Part shown: piece after piece, positions 8,805 through 17,583 of the stretch | How positions within the stretch are numbered: position 1 is the first letter of the stretch | How the letters are laid out: the number at the start of each line of letters is the position of its first letter | Source of the DNA: Olavius algarvensis associated proteobacterium Delta 3 | Lineage (GTDB): Bacteria; Desulfobacterota; Desulfobacteria; Desulfobacterales; CAFBRK01 | Assembly (NCBI GenBank): GCA_903231505.1 | Contig: CAFBRK010000319.1 | Coordinates: forward strand, 1 to 53,428 | Reading direction: 5' to 3' | Length of the DNA: 53,428 bases | The notes under the pieces: model-generated | Told to the model about the DNA's origin: nothing | What the model saw: the letters and a program-made list of their open reading frames with translations, nothing else | The model's database searches: none | Translations under genes and position numbers: made by a program

Positions 8805-9647
8805 TCACGTGCTGAGATCCCTGCTCCTCTCCCGGGCGGCCAGGATCGCATCCACGATGTGCTGCCGGACGTTGCGATCGTCCAGCACACCGGTGGCGGC
8901 GGCGGTGGTCCCTCCCGGCGATGTCACTTTCCGCCGAAGCGATTCCGGGGGCTCGCGATGCTCTTCCATAAGCCGGACCGCTCCTTTCAGTGTCCCCAGA
9001 GTCAGGGCCGCGCTCTCTTCCCTGGAAAACCCCATCCGGAGGCCGGCCGCGATCATCGCTTCAGCAAGATAGAAGAGGTAGGCCGGTCCGGATCCGGACA
9101 TGGCGGTTACGGCGTCCATTTGATTTTCTTCGAATTCGATCACCGCACCCATGGCCTCGAAGATGCGGCGTGCCTGATGCATATCATCGTCCCTGGCGTG
9201 CCGGTTTGGACTCATTCCGGACATGCCTTCCAGGACCAGCGCCGGAGTGTTGGGCATGACCCGGACAATGGGAAGGTTGGCCCGCATGGGGTCATCCAGT
9301 GGCCCATATAGCGTTTCCTCGATTTGCCGAATCCGGATCCCCGCCGCAATGGAAATGACCAGCTTGCGTGTTTCGATACGGTATCCGATATGCCCTGACA
9401 GTTCGTTCAGGACCTGGCCCATCTGCTGCGGCTTGACCGCCAGAATGACGACCCGCGATGATGAAAACAGACCGGTATTGTCCCCGGTGGTGGACACCCC
9501 ATAGGTGGTTTCGAGGTGCTGTAAACGGCTGTCATCCATATCTGCCAGGGTGATGTCTCCGGCGTTGGCGGCTCCGGATCGAATTAGCGCTGCGGCAATG
9601 GCTTCTCCCATGTTTCCGGCTCCGATGATTCCGATTCTACTGTTCAT
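8805..9647 (-). CDS. proC: Pyrroline-5-carboxylate reductase
   Basis: 280 aa, final step of proline synthesis (P5C to proline, NADPH-dependent). N-terminal Rossmann motif IGIIGAGNMGEAIAAAL, then VILAVKPQQM, VRVMPNTPALV and the C-terminal signature around SGSGPAYLFYLAEAM and TSPGGTTAAATGVLDD. Length is normal for ProC. It stands alone on the minus strand between two repeat-rich spacers. ATG at 9647. Confidence 0.96.
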   Translation of the reverse strand: MNSRIGIIGAGNMGEAIAAALIRSGAANAGDITLADMDDSRLQHLETTYGVSTTGDNTGLFSSSRVVILAVKPQQMGQVLNELSGHIGYRIETRKLVISIAAGIRIRQIEETLYGPLDDPMRANLPIVRVMPNTPALVLEGMSGMSPNRHARDDDMHQARRIFEAMGAVIEFEENQMDAVTAMSGSGPAYLFYLAEAMIAAGLRMGFSREESAALTLGTLKGAVRLMEEHREPPESLRRKVTSPGGTTAAATGVLDDRNVRQHIVDAILAARERSRDLST

Positions 9648-9869
9648 GGTAACCCCTTAGACTGTTGACGTAACGGGACCAGTGCCTTTCCGATCCGGGC
9701 TGTGTCTGTGTGATATGTGATTCCGCGGCGTTTGTCGACAAACGGGGGAACCATTGCCGGCCCCCCATCGGGAGTTGGGCAGGCTCGGCCATAGCGGGTG
9801 GTCTGGTCAGCATCCGCAAATAGTTATCGCCGGTCAACAGGGACTGTCAACGGTTTTGCTGGAATTCAC

Positions 9870-9898
9870 TTGACTTGCGGCCTCTATATAGTTTAAAT
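9870..9898 (+). promoter_or_regulatory. Candidate sigma-70 promoter for yggT-divIVA
   Basis: TTGACT (9870-9875), a 17-bp spacer, then TTAAAT (9893-9898), in the AT-rich stretch upstream of yggT. It is the only promoter-like pair I see in the 9648-9990 gap, which otherwise holds no gene. The -10 match is only four of six. Confidence 0.35.
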
Positions 9899-9990
9899 TA
9901 TTTACATTTAATGGCTTTTCGCTCGGATGTGGGATGCTCGGTGCCGGGCTGATTTCTCTTTGGGACACAATTTTTTCAAGGTTATCGATT

Positions 9991-10296
9991 ATGCTGATTA
10001 TTGGAAACCTCCTGGCAGCCCTGGCCGTCGTCGTATCCTATGCGTTGACGATATATATGTGGCTGATAATCGCCAGAGCCATATTGTCATGGGTGAACCC
10101 GGATCCTTACAATCCGATCGTAAGGTTTCTGTACAATGTTACCGAACCGGTACTGCATCAGGTTCGCAGCCGTCTTCCCGTTAATTTCGGAGGCATCGAC
10201 GTATCGCCGATCATCGTATTTCTGGTCATAATATTTCTACAAAAGTTTGTCGTCGGCAGCCTCTCCGGGATGGCAGCGTCTCTTTTGTCAAAATAA
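9991..10296 (+). CDS. YggT family membrane protein
   Basis: Small YggT-family integral membrane protein, about 101 aa from the ATG at 9991 (preceded by AAGG); an in-frame ATG at 9934 would add 19 residues that look unlike the family. Conserved residues include MWLIIARAILSWVNPDPYNPIVRFLYNVTEPVL and GGIDVSPIIVFLVIIFLQ, with two to three membrane helices. YggT proteins are often encoded beside proC/yggS and cell-division genes; here proC is divergent and a DivIVA-domain gene follows 16 nt later. Confidence 0.88.
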   Translation: MLIIGNLLAALAVVVSYALTIYMWLIIARAILSWVNPDPYNPIVRFLYNVTEPVLHQVRSRLPVNFGGIDVSPIIVFLVIIFLQKFVVGSLSGMAASLLSK

Positions 10297-10312
10297 AGCT
10301 GGAGGAAACGGC

Positions 10313-10813
10313 ATGAAACTCACCGCCCTTGACATTCAACAGCAGCGGTTTCGTACCCGATTCAGGGGATTTGATATCCGTGAGGTCGATGCATTTCTCG
10401 ATCTGACGGCGGATTCCTTCGCCCAGCTACTGGCGGAAAATGACTCCCTCCGGGATCGCATCGACCGGCTTGAACATGAGCTCCTTGGGTACAAGCAGCG
10501 CGAGGAAACCTTCAAAAAAGCGATGCTCAATTCCCAGCAGGCCATCGATCAGATGAAAAAGAACGCTCAGCAATCGGCAGACCTGGTTGTCGCCGAAGCG
10601 GAGGTGAAGGCGGAAAAGATCTTGAACAGTGCTCACCAACGGCTGGGTCGGCTGCAGGAAGACATCCAGGAGTTGAAACGCCAGCGCGTCCAGATAGAAG
10701 CTCAGATACGATCGATTCTGGATGGACACAGCCGTTTGCTCGAAATGGGCGTTGAGGCCTCCAAGGCCCGGGACCGGGAAGACACCAAGGTCCAAGTATT
10801 GAAAAAAACATGA
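10313..10813 (+). CDS. DivIVA domain-containing coiled-coil protein
   Basis: 166 aa. The N-terminus (KLTALDIQQQRFRTRFRGFDIREVDAFLD) is the DivIVA/GpsB membrane-curvature-binding motif, followed from about residue 40 by a long coiled coil rich in Glu/Lys/Gln heptads. A perfect GGAGG precedes the ATG at 10313. In other bacteria DivIVA proteins mark septa and poles; in deltaproteobacteria the role is little studied. Co-transcription with yggT is likely, and pilT starts 95 nt downstream, so a polar link with the pilus motors is possible but inferred only from position. Confidence 0.9.
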   Translation: MKLTALDIQQQRFRTRFRGFDIREVDAFLDLTADSFAQLLAENDSLRDRIDRLEHELLGYKQREETFKKAMLNSQQAIDQMKKNAQQSADLVVAEAEVKAEKILNSAHQRLGRLQEDIQELKRQRVQIEAQIRSILDGHSRLLEMGVEASKARDREDTKVQVLKKT

Positions 10814-10908
10814 TGGCACATTATATTTCCGTATGATTTTAGGCCGGCACCAACGGCCCCTGTCATCCGAATCAGCGGTCTCTCTATGTAACCGAGCGGG
10901 AGTAGCTC

Positions 10909-11991
10909 ATGGCTAAAATCGATGCATTCTTCAAGCTGATGAACGACCAGGGGGCCTCGGATCTCCACCTTGTTTCCGGGCAACAGCCGGTGCTGAGGAT
11001 CCGTGGCGATTTGGAGCGGGTCAAATTCAAGACGCTCCATAATGACGAGCTCAAAGCCATGCTGTATGAAATTGCGCCGGAGCAGAAGGTAAAAGTATAC
11101 GAGGAAACCGGCGACATCGACTTCGGGTATGAGATCCCGGGTTTGGCCCGGTACCGGGCGAACTTTTTTACGCAAAAATATGGGGTCGCGGCGGTGTTCC
11201 GGGAAATTCCAAGTAAAATTATGACAGCCGAGCAGCTCGGGCTGCCACCGGTCGTTCCCAAGCTGGCCAGCCTGCCCAGGGGGCTTGTCGTTGTCACGGG
11301 GCCGACCGGAAGCGGCAAGTCCACCACACTTGCGGCCATTATCGACGTGGCCAATCGAAGCCGGAAAGATCACATCCTCACCATCGAAGATCCCATCGAA
11401 TTCGTTCATGAAAGCGCCAGCTGTATCGTTAACCACCGGGAAGTGGGGACCCACACCGAATCTTTTGAGGCGGCCCTGAGGGGTGCCCTGCGTGAGGATC
11501 CGGACATCATTCTGGTCGGCGAAATGCGGGATCTGGAGACCATCTCCCTGGCGGTGGAAGCCGCTTCCACGGGGCATCTGGTGTTCGGTACCCTTCATAC
11601 CACCAGCGCCGCCAAGACCGTCGACCGGATCATTGAGGTGTTTCCCGATTCGGGCCAGGCCCAGATCCGATCGACCCTCGCCGATGGTGTTCGTGCCATC
11701 CTGGCCCAGACGCTGTTTAAGCGGATCGATATAAAGGGCCGTTGCGCGGCTCTTGAAATCCTCATTGCCACTCCGGCGGTACGCAATCTGATTCGAGAAA
11801 ACAAGACCTACCAGATACCCTCGATGATTCAAACCGGGAAGAAGTATGGCATGCAGCTTCTCGACGATGCTATCATGGACCTTGTCGAAAAAGGGTATAT
11901 CAATCCGGATGATGCGTATGCGAAGGCCAATGAGAAAGCCCGCTTTCGGCCCCTTCTGAAGCACCCGCCAACCGATTTTACCGAGGCGTAA
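10909..11991 (+). CDS. pilT: Type IV pilus retraction ATPase PilT
   Basis: 360-aa hexameric ATPase that drives pilus retraction and twitching. Walker A GPTGSGKST (about 131-139), Walker B ILVGEMRDLETI (about 200), His box TGHLVFGTLHTTSAAKT (about 225), and the AIRNLIRE-type C-terminal motif (PAVRNLIRENKTYQIPSMIQTG) needed for retraction. N-terminus QGASDLHLVSGQQPVLRIRGD is typical PilT. GGGAG precedes ATG 10909. The paralogue pilU follows after a 281-nt spacer. Confidence 0.96.
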   Translation: MAKIDAFFKLMNDQGASDLHLVSGQQPVLRIRGDLERVKFKTLHNDELKAMLYEIAPEQKVKVYEETGDIDFGYEIPGLARYRANFFTQKYGVAAVFREIPSKIMTAEQLGLPPVVPKLASLPRGLVVVTGPTGSGKSTTLAAIIDVANRSRKDHILTIEDPIEFVHESASCIVNHREVGTHTESFEAALRGALREDPDIILVGEMRDLETISLAVEAASTGHLVFGTLHTTSAAKTVDRIIEVFPDSGQAQIRSTLADGVRAILAQTLFKRIDIKGRCAALEILIATPAVRNLIRENKTYQIPSMIQTGKKYGMQLLDDAIMDLVEKGYINPDDAYAKANEKARFRPLLKHPPTDFTEA

Positions 11992-12141
11992 TCCGAACGG
12001 TGCGTGGCACGGTCACTTGCGCATTTGCCGTTACTGAATGGAAACGATTTCGACATTCCGGTGAGGGGAGAAGAAGCCTTTCTTTTGCGAGCGGCATACT
12101 GACATTCGCATTGTGTTAAGGAACTTCCCCCGCCAAACACT

Positions 12142-12161
12142 GAACAGGGTTCACCCTGTTC
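12142..12161. promoter_or_regulatory. 20-bp palindrome upstream of pilU
   Basis: GAACAGGGT (12142-12150) and ACCCTGTTC (12153-12161) are exact inverted arms around a 2-nt centre, about 110 nt before pilU. Such a tight palindrome is more like a dimeric regulator operator than a terminator, as no T-run follows. The regulator is unknown. The rest of the pilT-pilU spacer shows nothing I can name. Confidence 0.4.
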
Positions 12162-12272
12162 GATCGAGGTTCACGGGATTTCAGTGATCAACCATAACGC
12201 TCCGGTACCATTGTCGGACGACAGCTGCAGCCCCGATCCCGTTTGCCCCGGTTCCATTGTTAGGAGGCGGTC

Positions 12273-13439
12273 ATGCAAAAACAAGAAGTTGACTATATCC
12301 TTACCCGTATGCTCGATGCTTACGGCAATGTCTCGGACCTCAACCTCACCGTGGGTAAACCCTTCCAGGTCGAATCATCCGGGTTGCTCACAAGGGTTGA
12401 AATGGATCCGCCGGTCCATGAACTGACCCCTTTCCAGTCGGAGGTGTTTGCCCTCACACTGCTGAATCAGAACCGGCGTCTGACAGAGGCCCTTCTATCA
12501 GAGGGTTCGTGTGACATGTCCTATGAATTGCCGGGCAAAGCCCGCTTCAGGGTGAACATATTCTCCCAGCGTAACAATTACTCTGTTGTTCTGCGGAAGC
12601 TGGAGACCAAGATTCCGACCATCGAGGAGATGCATTTACCGGAGCCCTTCTACGATGTGGCCAAGGAAAAGAATGGCATTGTGTTTGTCACCGGTGCTAC
12701 CGGCAGTGGTAAGTCGACCTCCCTGGCAGCGGTGTTAAACGAGATAAATGAGAACACGTCGGTGCATGTCGTTACCCTTGAAGATCCCGTCGAGTATCAG
12801 CACCCTCATAAAAAATCCACCTTCAACCAGAGAGAGATGGGCAATGATTTTGACACGTTTGCCACCGGGCTGCGTGCGGCTTTGCGTCAGGCGCCGAAAG
12901 TCATCCTGGTCGGTGAGATGCGGGACCGGGAAACGGTAGAGATTGGGCTCAGCGCGGCAGAGACCGGTCACCTGGTGCTCACGACTCTGCATACGGTGGA
13001 TGCCGGATCATCCGTCAACCGTATCCTCGGGATGTTTTCCAAAGAAGAAGAAAACCAGATCCGAATCAGACTGGCAGACACCATACGATGGATTATCTGC
13101 CAGCGGCTCCTGCCAAAAATCGGCGGCGGACGGGTGGCCGCCTTTGAAGTCATGGGCGTCAATCTCCGGGTCAAGGACACGGTTCTCCGCGGCGAATCCG
13201 AGGGGAAGACGTTTTATGACATTATCGAAAAAGGCGATGCCTATGGATGGACGACATTCGACAAACACATCGTTGGACTTTACAAGACGGAGCAGATCAC
13301 CGAGGAAACGGCCATGGCATACGCCTCTCACAGGGGGGTCGTGGGGCGCGGCATTGACCGGGTCAAATCCGCCAGGGGCGAAAAGACGACCGACATTGAC
13401 GACCTGGAAATTGATATCGATTACGGCAAGAAGAGTTAA
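12273..13439 (+). CDS. pilU: Type IV pilus PilT/PilU family ATPase
   Basis: 388-aa second retraction ATPase, PilU-like. Walker A GATGSGKST, Walker B ILVGEMRDRETV, His box TGHLVLTTLHTVDAGSS. It lacks the AIRNLIRE motif of PilT (that region reads NLRVKDTVLRGESEGKT) and has a longer acidic C-terminal tail (TTDIDDLEIDIDYGKKS), both features of PilU-type accessory motors that depend on PilT. AGGAGG precedes the ATG. Assignment to PilU rather than a second PilT rests on these features. Confidence 0.88.
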   Translation: MQKQEVDYILTRMLDAYGNVSDLNLTVGKPFQVESSGLLTRVEMDPPVHELTPFQSEVFALTLLNQNRRLTEALLSEGSCDMSYELPGKARFRVNIFSQRNNYSVVLRKLETKIPTIEEMHLPEPFYDVAKEKNGIVFVTGATGSGKSTSLAAVLNEINENTSVHVVTLEDPVEYQHPHKKSTFNQREMGNDFDTFATGLRAALRQAPKVILVGEMRDRETVEIGLSAAETGHLVLTTLHTVDAGSSVNRILGMFSKEEENQIRIRLADTIRWIICQRLLPKIGGGRVAAFEVMGVNLRVKDTVLRGESEGKTFYDIIEKGDAYGWTTFDKHIVGLYKTEQITEETAMAYASHRGVVGRGIDRVKSARGEKTTDIDDLEIDIDYGKKS

Positions 13440-13494
13440 TCGCGCACTATCGGCGACAGCGTAAAACGTTGCACGAGAGAGTCGGGGGAAATAC

Positions 13495-14151
13495 ATGGAT
13501 ATCATTTGCGATAAATGTAACGCGAAATTCAGAATACCGGATGAAAAGGTTCCCAAAGGCCAGGCCTTTTCCCTGGCCTGCCCCAAGTGCAAAGAGAAAA
13601 TCACTGTGGACCCCGAAGCCCCTGAAGATGCCGGACCGGCTGCGGCACCCGGACGGGTGACAGAAGAAGGGGGCGAAAATTACGATGCCGAGGACAAGCC
13701 GTTTGATTTTCTAGAGGAAGGGGCCGAGACGGCATTGCTGTGTGAAAGCGAGCCGGACATCCGGGCCAAGATCCGTGAGGCCCTGGGGGCTCTCGGATAC
13801 CAGGTGCGGGAGGCCAAGACACCGGTAGATGCGCTGAAGCAAATGCGATTTCACGTATTTGACGTGGTGGTCCTGAACGAGATGTTCGGCACCTCGGATC
13901 CGGATGAAAACAACGTGCTGCGGTTTTTAGACCGGCTTGGCATGGTTGTTCGCCGGAACATTTTTGTTGCCCTGATCACCGAGCGTTTTCGTACCAACGA
14001 CCATATGATGGCCTTTGCCAAGAGCGCTAATGTCGTTGTCAACAAAAAGAATATCAACGACTTTCAGTCGATCGTCAAAAAGGGAGTAGCAGATTCCGTG
14101 GCGTTTTACAGAGTATATCGTGAGGCGATGTACAAGACGGGAAGAGCCTGA
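13495..14151 (+). CDS. Zinc-ribbon plus degenerate receiver protein
   Basis: 218 aa. Residues 1-37 form an MJ0042-type zinc ribbon (Cys5/Cys8 and Cys29/Cys32). An acidic linker follows, then from about residue 78 a CheY-like receiver domain. The usual phospho-acceptor Asp at the end of beta-3 is Asn128 (DVVVLNEMF), so phosphorylation is unlikely; it is a pseudo-receiver. The gene starts 55 nt after pilU, suggesting an operon with pilT-pilU and a possible role in tuning pilus retraction or polarity. That link is inferred. GGGG precedes ATG 13495. Confidence 0.8.
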   Translation: MDIICDKCNAKFRIPDEKVPKGQAFSLACPKCKEKITVDPEAPEDAGPAAAPGRVTEEGGENYDAEDKPFDFLEEGAETALLCESEPDIRAKIREALGALGYQVREAKTPVDALKQMRFHVFDVVVLNEMFGTSDPDENNVLRFLDRLGMVVRRNIFVALITERFRTNDHMMAFAKSANVVVNKKNINDFQSIVKKGVADSVAFYRVYREAMYKTGRA

Positions 14152-14177
14152 TCAGCATTCCATATTGCGGATTCTGG

Positions 14178-14452
14178 ATGCTTGCCCGCCCACCTGAGGC
14201 GGGTAAACCTCTGGCGGACTGGATGCTGGATACTGGGATACTGGATGCTGGATGCTGGATACTGGGATACTGGATGCTGGATGCTGGATGCTGGATACTG
14301 GATGCTGGATACTGGGATACTGGATGCTGGATGCTGGATGCTGGATACTGGATACTGGATGCTTGCCCGCCTCCGGCGGACTGGATACTGGATGCTTGCC
14401 CGCCTCCGGCGGACTGGATACTGGATGCTGGATGCTGGATACTGGATGAACT
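14178..14452. repeat. CTGGATA/CTGGATG short-period array with CCGCC hairpins
   Basis: About 235 nt of degenerate 7-8 nt units (CTGGATG, CTGGATA, CTGGGATA) run from 14217. They are interrupted by two nearly identical insertions (TGCTTGCCCGCCTCCGGCGGA at about 14359 and 14393) that fold as small CCGCC/GGCGG hairpins; a variant sits at 14178-14216 and another at about 14597. Open frames through it are pure low complexity on both strands. Together with 14541-14573 it fills the gap from 14152 to 14732. Confidence 0.85.
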
Positions 14453-14540
14453 GAAAAGATTAGTGCTGAAAGCTCAAAGCTGAAAGTATAGTGATAAGAA
14501 CCATGATTGACATTCCGCCGTGTTGAAGGTTGTACCGACG

Positions 14541-14573
14541 ACCGAATACCCAATACCCAATACCTAATACCTA
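14541..14573. repeat. AATACCC/AATACCT array
   Basis: ACCGAATACCCAATACCCAA and following AATACCT units, period 7. Its reverse complement (GGGTATT units) resembles the GGGTATTGGG stretch at 40552, so it is a counter-strand member of the same repeat family and could pair weakly with the 14217-14452 array. Confidence 0.6.
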
Positions 14574-14732
14574 CGTGGGGCCAACGGGCTGACGGGATAC
14601 TGGATACTTGCCCGCCCTCGGCGGATTGAAATGTGAGTTTTGGAATTTGTAACTTGGAATGGAAATAGGCACATGACGGAACTCATGGCCGCACGTGCAG
14701 AAGCAACTTGAATTCCCGGTTAGGCCGTTACC

Positions 14733-14879
14733 ATGGACTACACCTGCAACGAATATCGGGCCGAAATGATCCTTTTGGGACTGCAGCGGCGACTCCGGGA
14801 CGAAAATCTTTCCGAGGTAGAGAAGGAAAAGATCGAAAAGCAGATTCGCCAACTGGAGCAATCAATGGGCATGGCCTAA
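14733..14879 (+). CDS. Conserved-looking 48-aa hypothetical protein
   Basis: Short frame beginning MDYTCNEYRAEMILLGLQRR, followed by a Glu/Lys-rich helix (SEVEKEKIEKQIRQLEQSMGMA). It has a compositionally normal sequence unlike the surrounding repeats and reads as an amphipathic helix pair. It converges with arsS, whose stop lies 40 nt away. I recall similar 45-50 aa proteins in sulfate reducers, but no function is known. No strong Shine-Dalgarno precedes the ATG. Confidence 0.55.
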   Translation: MDYTCNEYRAEMILLGLQRRLRDENLSEVEKEKIEKQIRQLEQSMGMA

Positions 14880-14918
14880 ACTGCTCCGTCCTCCCACCCG
14901 GTTTGATGCTGCCTGCCG

Positions 14919-15926
14919 TCATTCAATCCGCTGAGAAATAGCCGGGGATCGATCTATAGAGCATGTAGCATCCTTGTCGAGGGCCCCGATACAGCTTGAT
15001 CCCGCCCCTGCCGTGCAGCTAAAGCAATGACTTGCGGTGATAATCGGATGCCCGTTGGTGACCGATTCGATGTTCTCGATACGGACCGGTTTAAATTCCG
15101 TATCCAGAATCGGCAGTCCGAGGGCCTGATTAAAGTCACAGTTGTAAAGCAGCCCTTCATAATCCACACTGATCAATGTCCGGCACATAATGTTCGAGGC
15201 TGCCGTCATGTTCAGGTTTCCGCGGAGCAGATCGATGTAGGCATCCAGCCGCCCCTGCTTTTTCAGTTTCTCACCGAACCTGCCGATGGGAACATTCGTG
15301 ATGGTAAAGAGATTGGAGAACGTGATCCCATATTTTTCATAGAGTTCCCGCTTGTAGTCGGCCTCGAGCTTGCGCTGGTGAACCGGGAGAAAATCCGCCC
15401 CCGGATTGTAAACCAGATTCAATTCGAGCTCTTTGCCGTACCCCAAACGGTTCAGCATTTGAAGCGCCGTGACGCTCTTTTCGAAGACACCCGGCCCCCG
15501 CTGCCTGGCGACGTTCTCGGCCGTGTAGCAGGGAAGCGATCCGATCAGGATGATCCCCTGATCGGCATACCACTGGGGAATCCATTCGTACCCAGGTTCA
15601 AGAAGGACGCAAATATTCGATCTGACCATCAACCTGTCAACGGTGGGGCGTGCGCTGTCGATGAGGTACTTGAAGTTGGGATTCATCTCCGGACTTCCCC
15701 CGGTGATATCCAGGGTCAGACCGGGATGCTTTCCGAGCACGGCCAGCACCCGATCCATAATCTCTCTGGACATGACCTTTTCCCCGTTGGGGCCGGCGTT
15801 CACATGGCAGTGCCTGCAGCTCAGATTGCAGCGATCGCCGAGGTTCACCTGAAGCGTTTTCAGCTCATCAAAACTCAGCAGTTCCGGGGCCGCCTCTTTA
15901 AGAGCTGTTGCAAAGTCATTGGCCAT
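14919..15926 (-). CDS. arsS: ArsS-type radical SAM/Cys-rich protein
   Basis: 335-aa radical SAM enzyme of the arsenosugar-biosynthesis ArsS group (TIGR04167-like). Radical SAM cluster motif CNLSCRHCHVNAGP (CxxxCxxC) near residue 38, then TLDITGGSPEMNP, and a C-terminal Cys-rich segment SHCFSCTAGAGSSCIGAL. In related species this family is often a selenoprotein; here the corresponding codons read as cysteine. ATG 15926 (AAGGAG upstream) is chosen over the in-frame ATG at 15977. No arsM or sugar genes are adjacent, so the arsenic role is inferred from family only. Confidence 0.88.
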   Translation of the reverse strand: MANDFATALKEAAPELLSFDELKTLQVNLGDRCNLSCRHCHVNAGPNGEKVMSREIMDRVLAVLGKHPGLTLDITGGSPEMNPNFKYLIDSARPTVDRLMVRSNICVLLEPGYEWIPQWYADQGIILIGSLPCYTAENVARQRGPGVFEKSVTALQMLNRLGYGKELELNLVYNPGADFLPVHQRKLEADYKRELYEKYGITFSNLFTITNVPIGRFGEKLKKQGRLDAYIDLLRGNLNMTAASNIMCRTLISVDYEGLLYNCDFNQALGLPILDTEFKPVRIENIESVTNGHPIITASHCFSCTAGAGSSCIGALDKDATCSIDRSPAISQRIE

Positions 15927-16653
15927 TGTTTTCTCCTTACCCGTTTTCAGACATGAACCAATAAGAAGGGGATTCACCTGAAGATGGCATCGAAATTTTT
16001 AAACGGATATTTTATCCGTACTGTCGATACCACATTTTTGCTTTCTTGGCACCCACCCATTCCTTGACCGCACTATCAACATCCAAGAAGTGGGCTGTTT
16101 TTAAATGCACGTCAAATGCCGTTGTATCGGTATACACCTCCGAATGGAAAATTCTTTTCGGACCCGTCTGTGGGACACAAACATCGGACTGACCTCAGTG
16201 CTCCCCGGTCACGAGGGAATTTCAGGCCTGTAGGATCACTTTTTCAGCGAAACGCTGAGCCAACGGCTCCCGGCACACAAACACCCACCGTGACAACGAT
16301 CGCAACGACCCCTCCGAACCGGTTGTCGTAGCATCCCACCAAAACTTACATTTACGGTTCCGTGGTGGCCCAAGAGAACCGCTTTGTGTTTCCGGTTCGT
16401 GTCGCCGACAGGGTCTGACGCTTAAATGATAAGGAGACCGTTTCTATCGGCGGCCCGTGTCCAAGTCACCACTTCGTCGATCACATCCGGGTCCCTCTCC
16501 GGGCGGAGCGGACCAAGTTTGTACACCGGGTGTTCCTGCGACGTATCATAAAATGGAATTCTGACCTTCGTTTTATCATAGGAGAGCCGGAGGGCGCCGG
16601 AAGTGGGGGATCGGGGCAACCCTTTTTACGTACCATACGTCTTGCGCCCCCGG
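15927..16653. other. 727-nt spacer without a convincing gene
   Basis: The gap between arsS and coaX contains a palindrome ACGGAT-5 nt-ATCCGT (16003-16019), about 80 nt upstream of the arsS start, a possible operator. A 65-codon minus-strand frame (16422-16619) has only a TTG start and no ribosome-binding site. A plus-strand frame at 16116 is Pro/Thr-rich without domain features. Neither is supported as a gene. No RNA gene is recognisable. Confidence 0.5.
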
Positions 16654-17424
16654 TTATCCGGTGATGAGATCACCAATAATCCGCAGGCCTTCCAGGGTCA
16701 AGGACTGGTCCACTTCTTCGATGGATCGGCAAACGCCGGCCATTAGCTCGGCCAAGCCACCGGTGGCGATGATTTTCGGCTGGGTCGCCATTTCCGAGGC
16801 CAGGCGGTGAGCCATACCGTCAACCAGTCCGGCATATCCCAGGATGATTCCGGCCTGCATGCTGCTGGCCGTGTCTTTTCCGATGGCTGCTTCGGGCGGG
16901 GAGAAAAGCTCGACCCTCGGCAGCTTTGATGCTTTCTGAAATAACGCCTCCGCCGAAATCATGATTCCCGGGCTGATGGCACCACCGAGGTATTCCCCTC
17001 TTTCCGATATGGCATCAAAGGTCGTTGCCGTGCCGAAATCGATGACCACGAGGCTCGATTGATAGCGATGAAAGGCTCCGATGCCGTTGACGATGCGGTC
17101 GGCACCGACTTCGGCAGGGTTTGGGAGAAGAATCGGCATCAAATCAAATGCACGCGGGTCCACCCAGAAGGGTGCATGGCCCAGATATTTTCGACAAAAG
17201 GAATCGAAAATGGTTTTCATCGGAGGGACCACACAGGAGATGACCGTGCGGGTGATGCCTGCAGGGCGGATGCCGCCGGCAGTGAACAGACTGGAGACCA
17301 GCACATTGAACTCGTCTTCCGTGGTGTTGCGCTCGGTGCGGACACGCCAGTCTTTCAAAAGGCTGCTGCCGTCGTAGATCCCCATGACCGTGTTCGTATT
17401 GCCGATGTCGATGACCAGTAGCAT
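16654..17424 (-). CDS. coaX: Type III pantothenate kinase
   Basis: 256 aa, first step of coenzyme A synthesis (pantothenate to 4'-phosphopantothenate). The ASKHA-fold phosphate motif LLVIDIGNTNTVMGIYDG is at the N-terminus; further motifs VGADRIVNGIGAFHRY, VVIDFGTATTFDAI and GGAISPGI identify the CoaX type, which is not feedback-inhibited by CoA. It follows the usual length. A short CCTTGAA-type repeat occupies part of the 160-nt spacer upstream. ATG at 17424. Confidence 0.95.
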   Translation of the reverse strand: MLLVIDIGNTNTVMGIYDGSSLLKDWRVRTERNTTEDEFNVLVSSLFTAGGIRPAGITRTVISCVVPPMKTIFDSFCRKYLGHAPFWVDPRAFDLMPILLPNPAEVGADRIVNGIGAFHRYQSSLVVIDFGTATTFDAISERGEYLGGAISPGIMISAEALFQKASKLPRVELFSPPEAAIGKDTASSMQAGIILGYAGLVDGMAHRLASEMATQPKIIATGGLAELMAGVCRSIEEVDQSLTLEGLRIIGDLITG

Positions 17425-17583
17425 GATTCGATACCGTTCCTATAAATAAAATCGTGCAACATAATTCTTTAGCATTTCAATCGAAACCTTGAATCCCTGG
17501 CCCCTTGAACCCTCTGCTATCCCACCGACTCAATTGGAAAATATCCTCTTCTGTGGCCTGGATGAACGACAACTTTTCAGGAC

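Noticed and set aside
10702..11964. 420-aa minus-strand frame opposite pilT
   Set aside because: Shadow of pilT caused by GC-rich third positions; no domain features.
14217..14452. CRISPR array
   Set aside because: Units are 7-8 nt with no unique spacers of 30-40 nt and no cas genes nearby.
14182..14483. Long open frames translating to LDTGYWMLDAG-type protein
   Set aside because: They are produced entirely by the CTGGATA array in several frames; no ribosome site and no non-repetitive sequence.
16422..16619. 65-aa protein on the minus strand
   Set aside because: Only a TTG start, no ribosome site, no recognisable domain.
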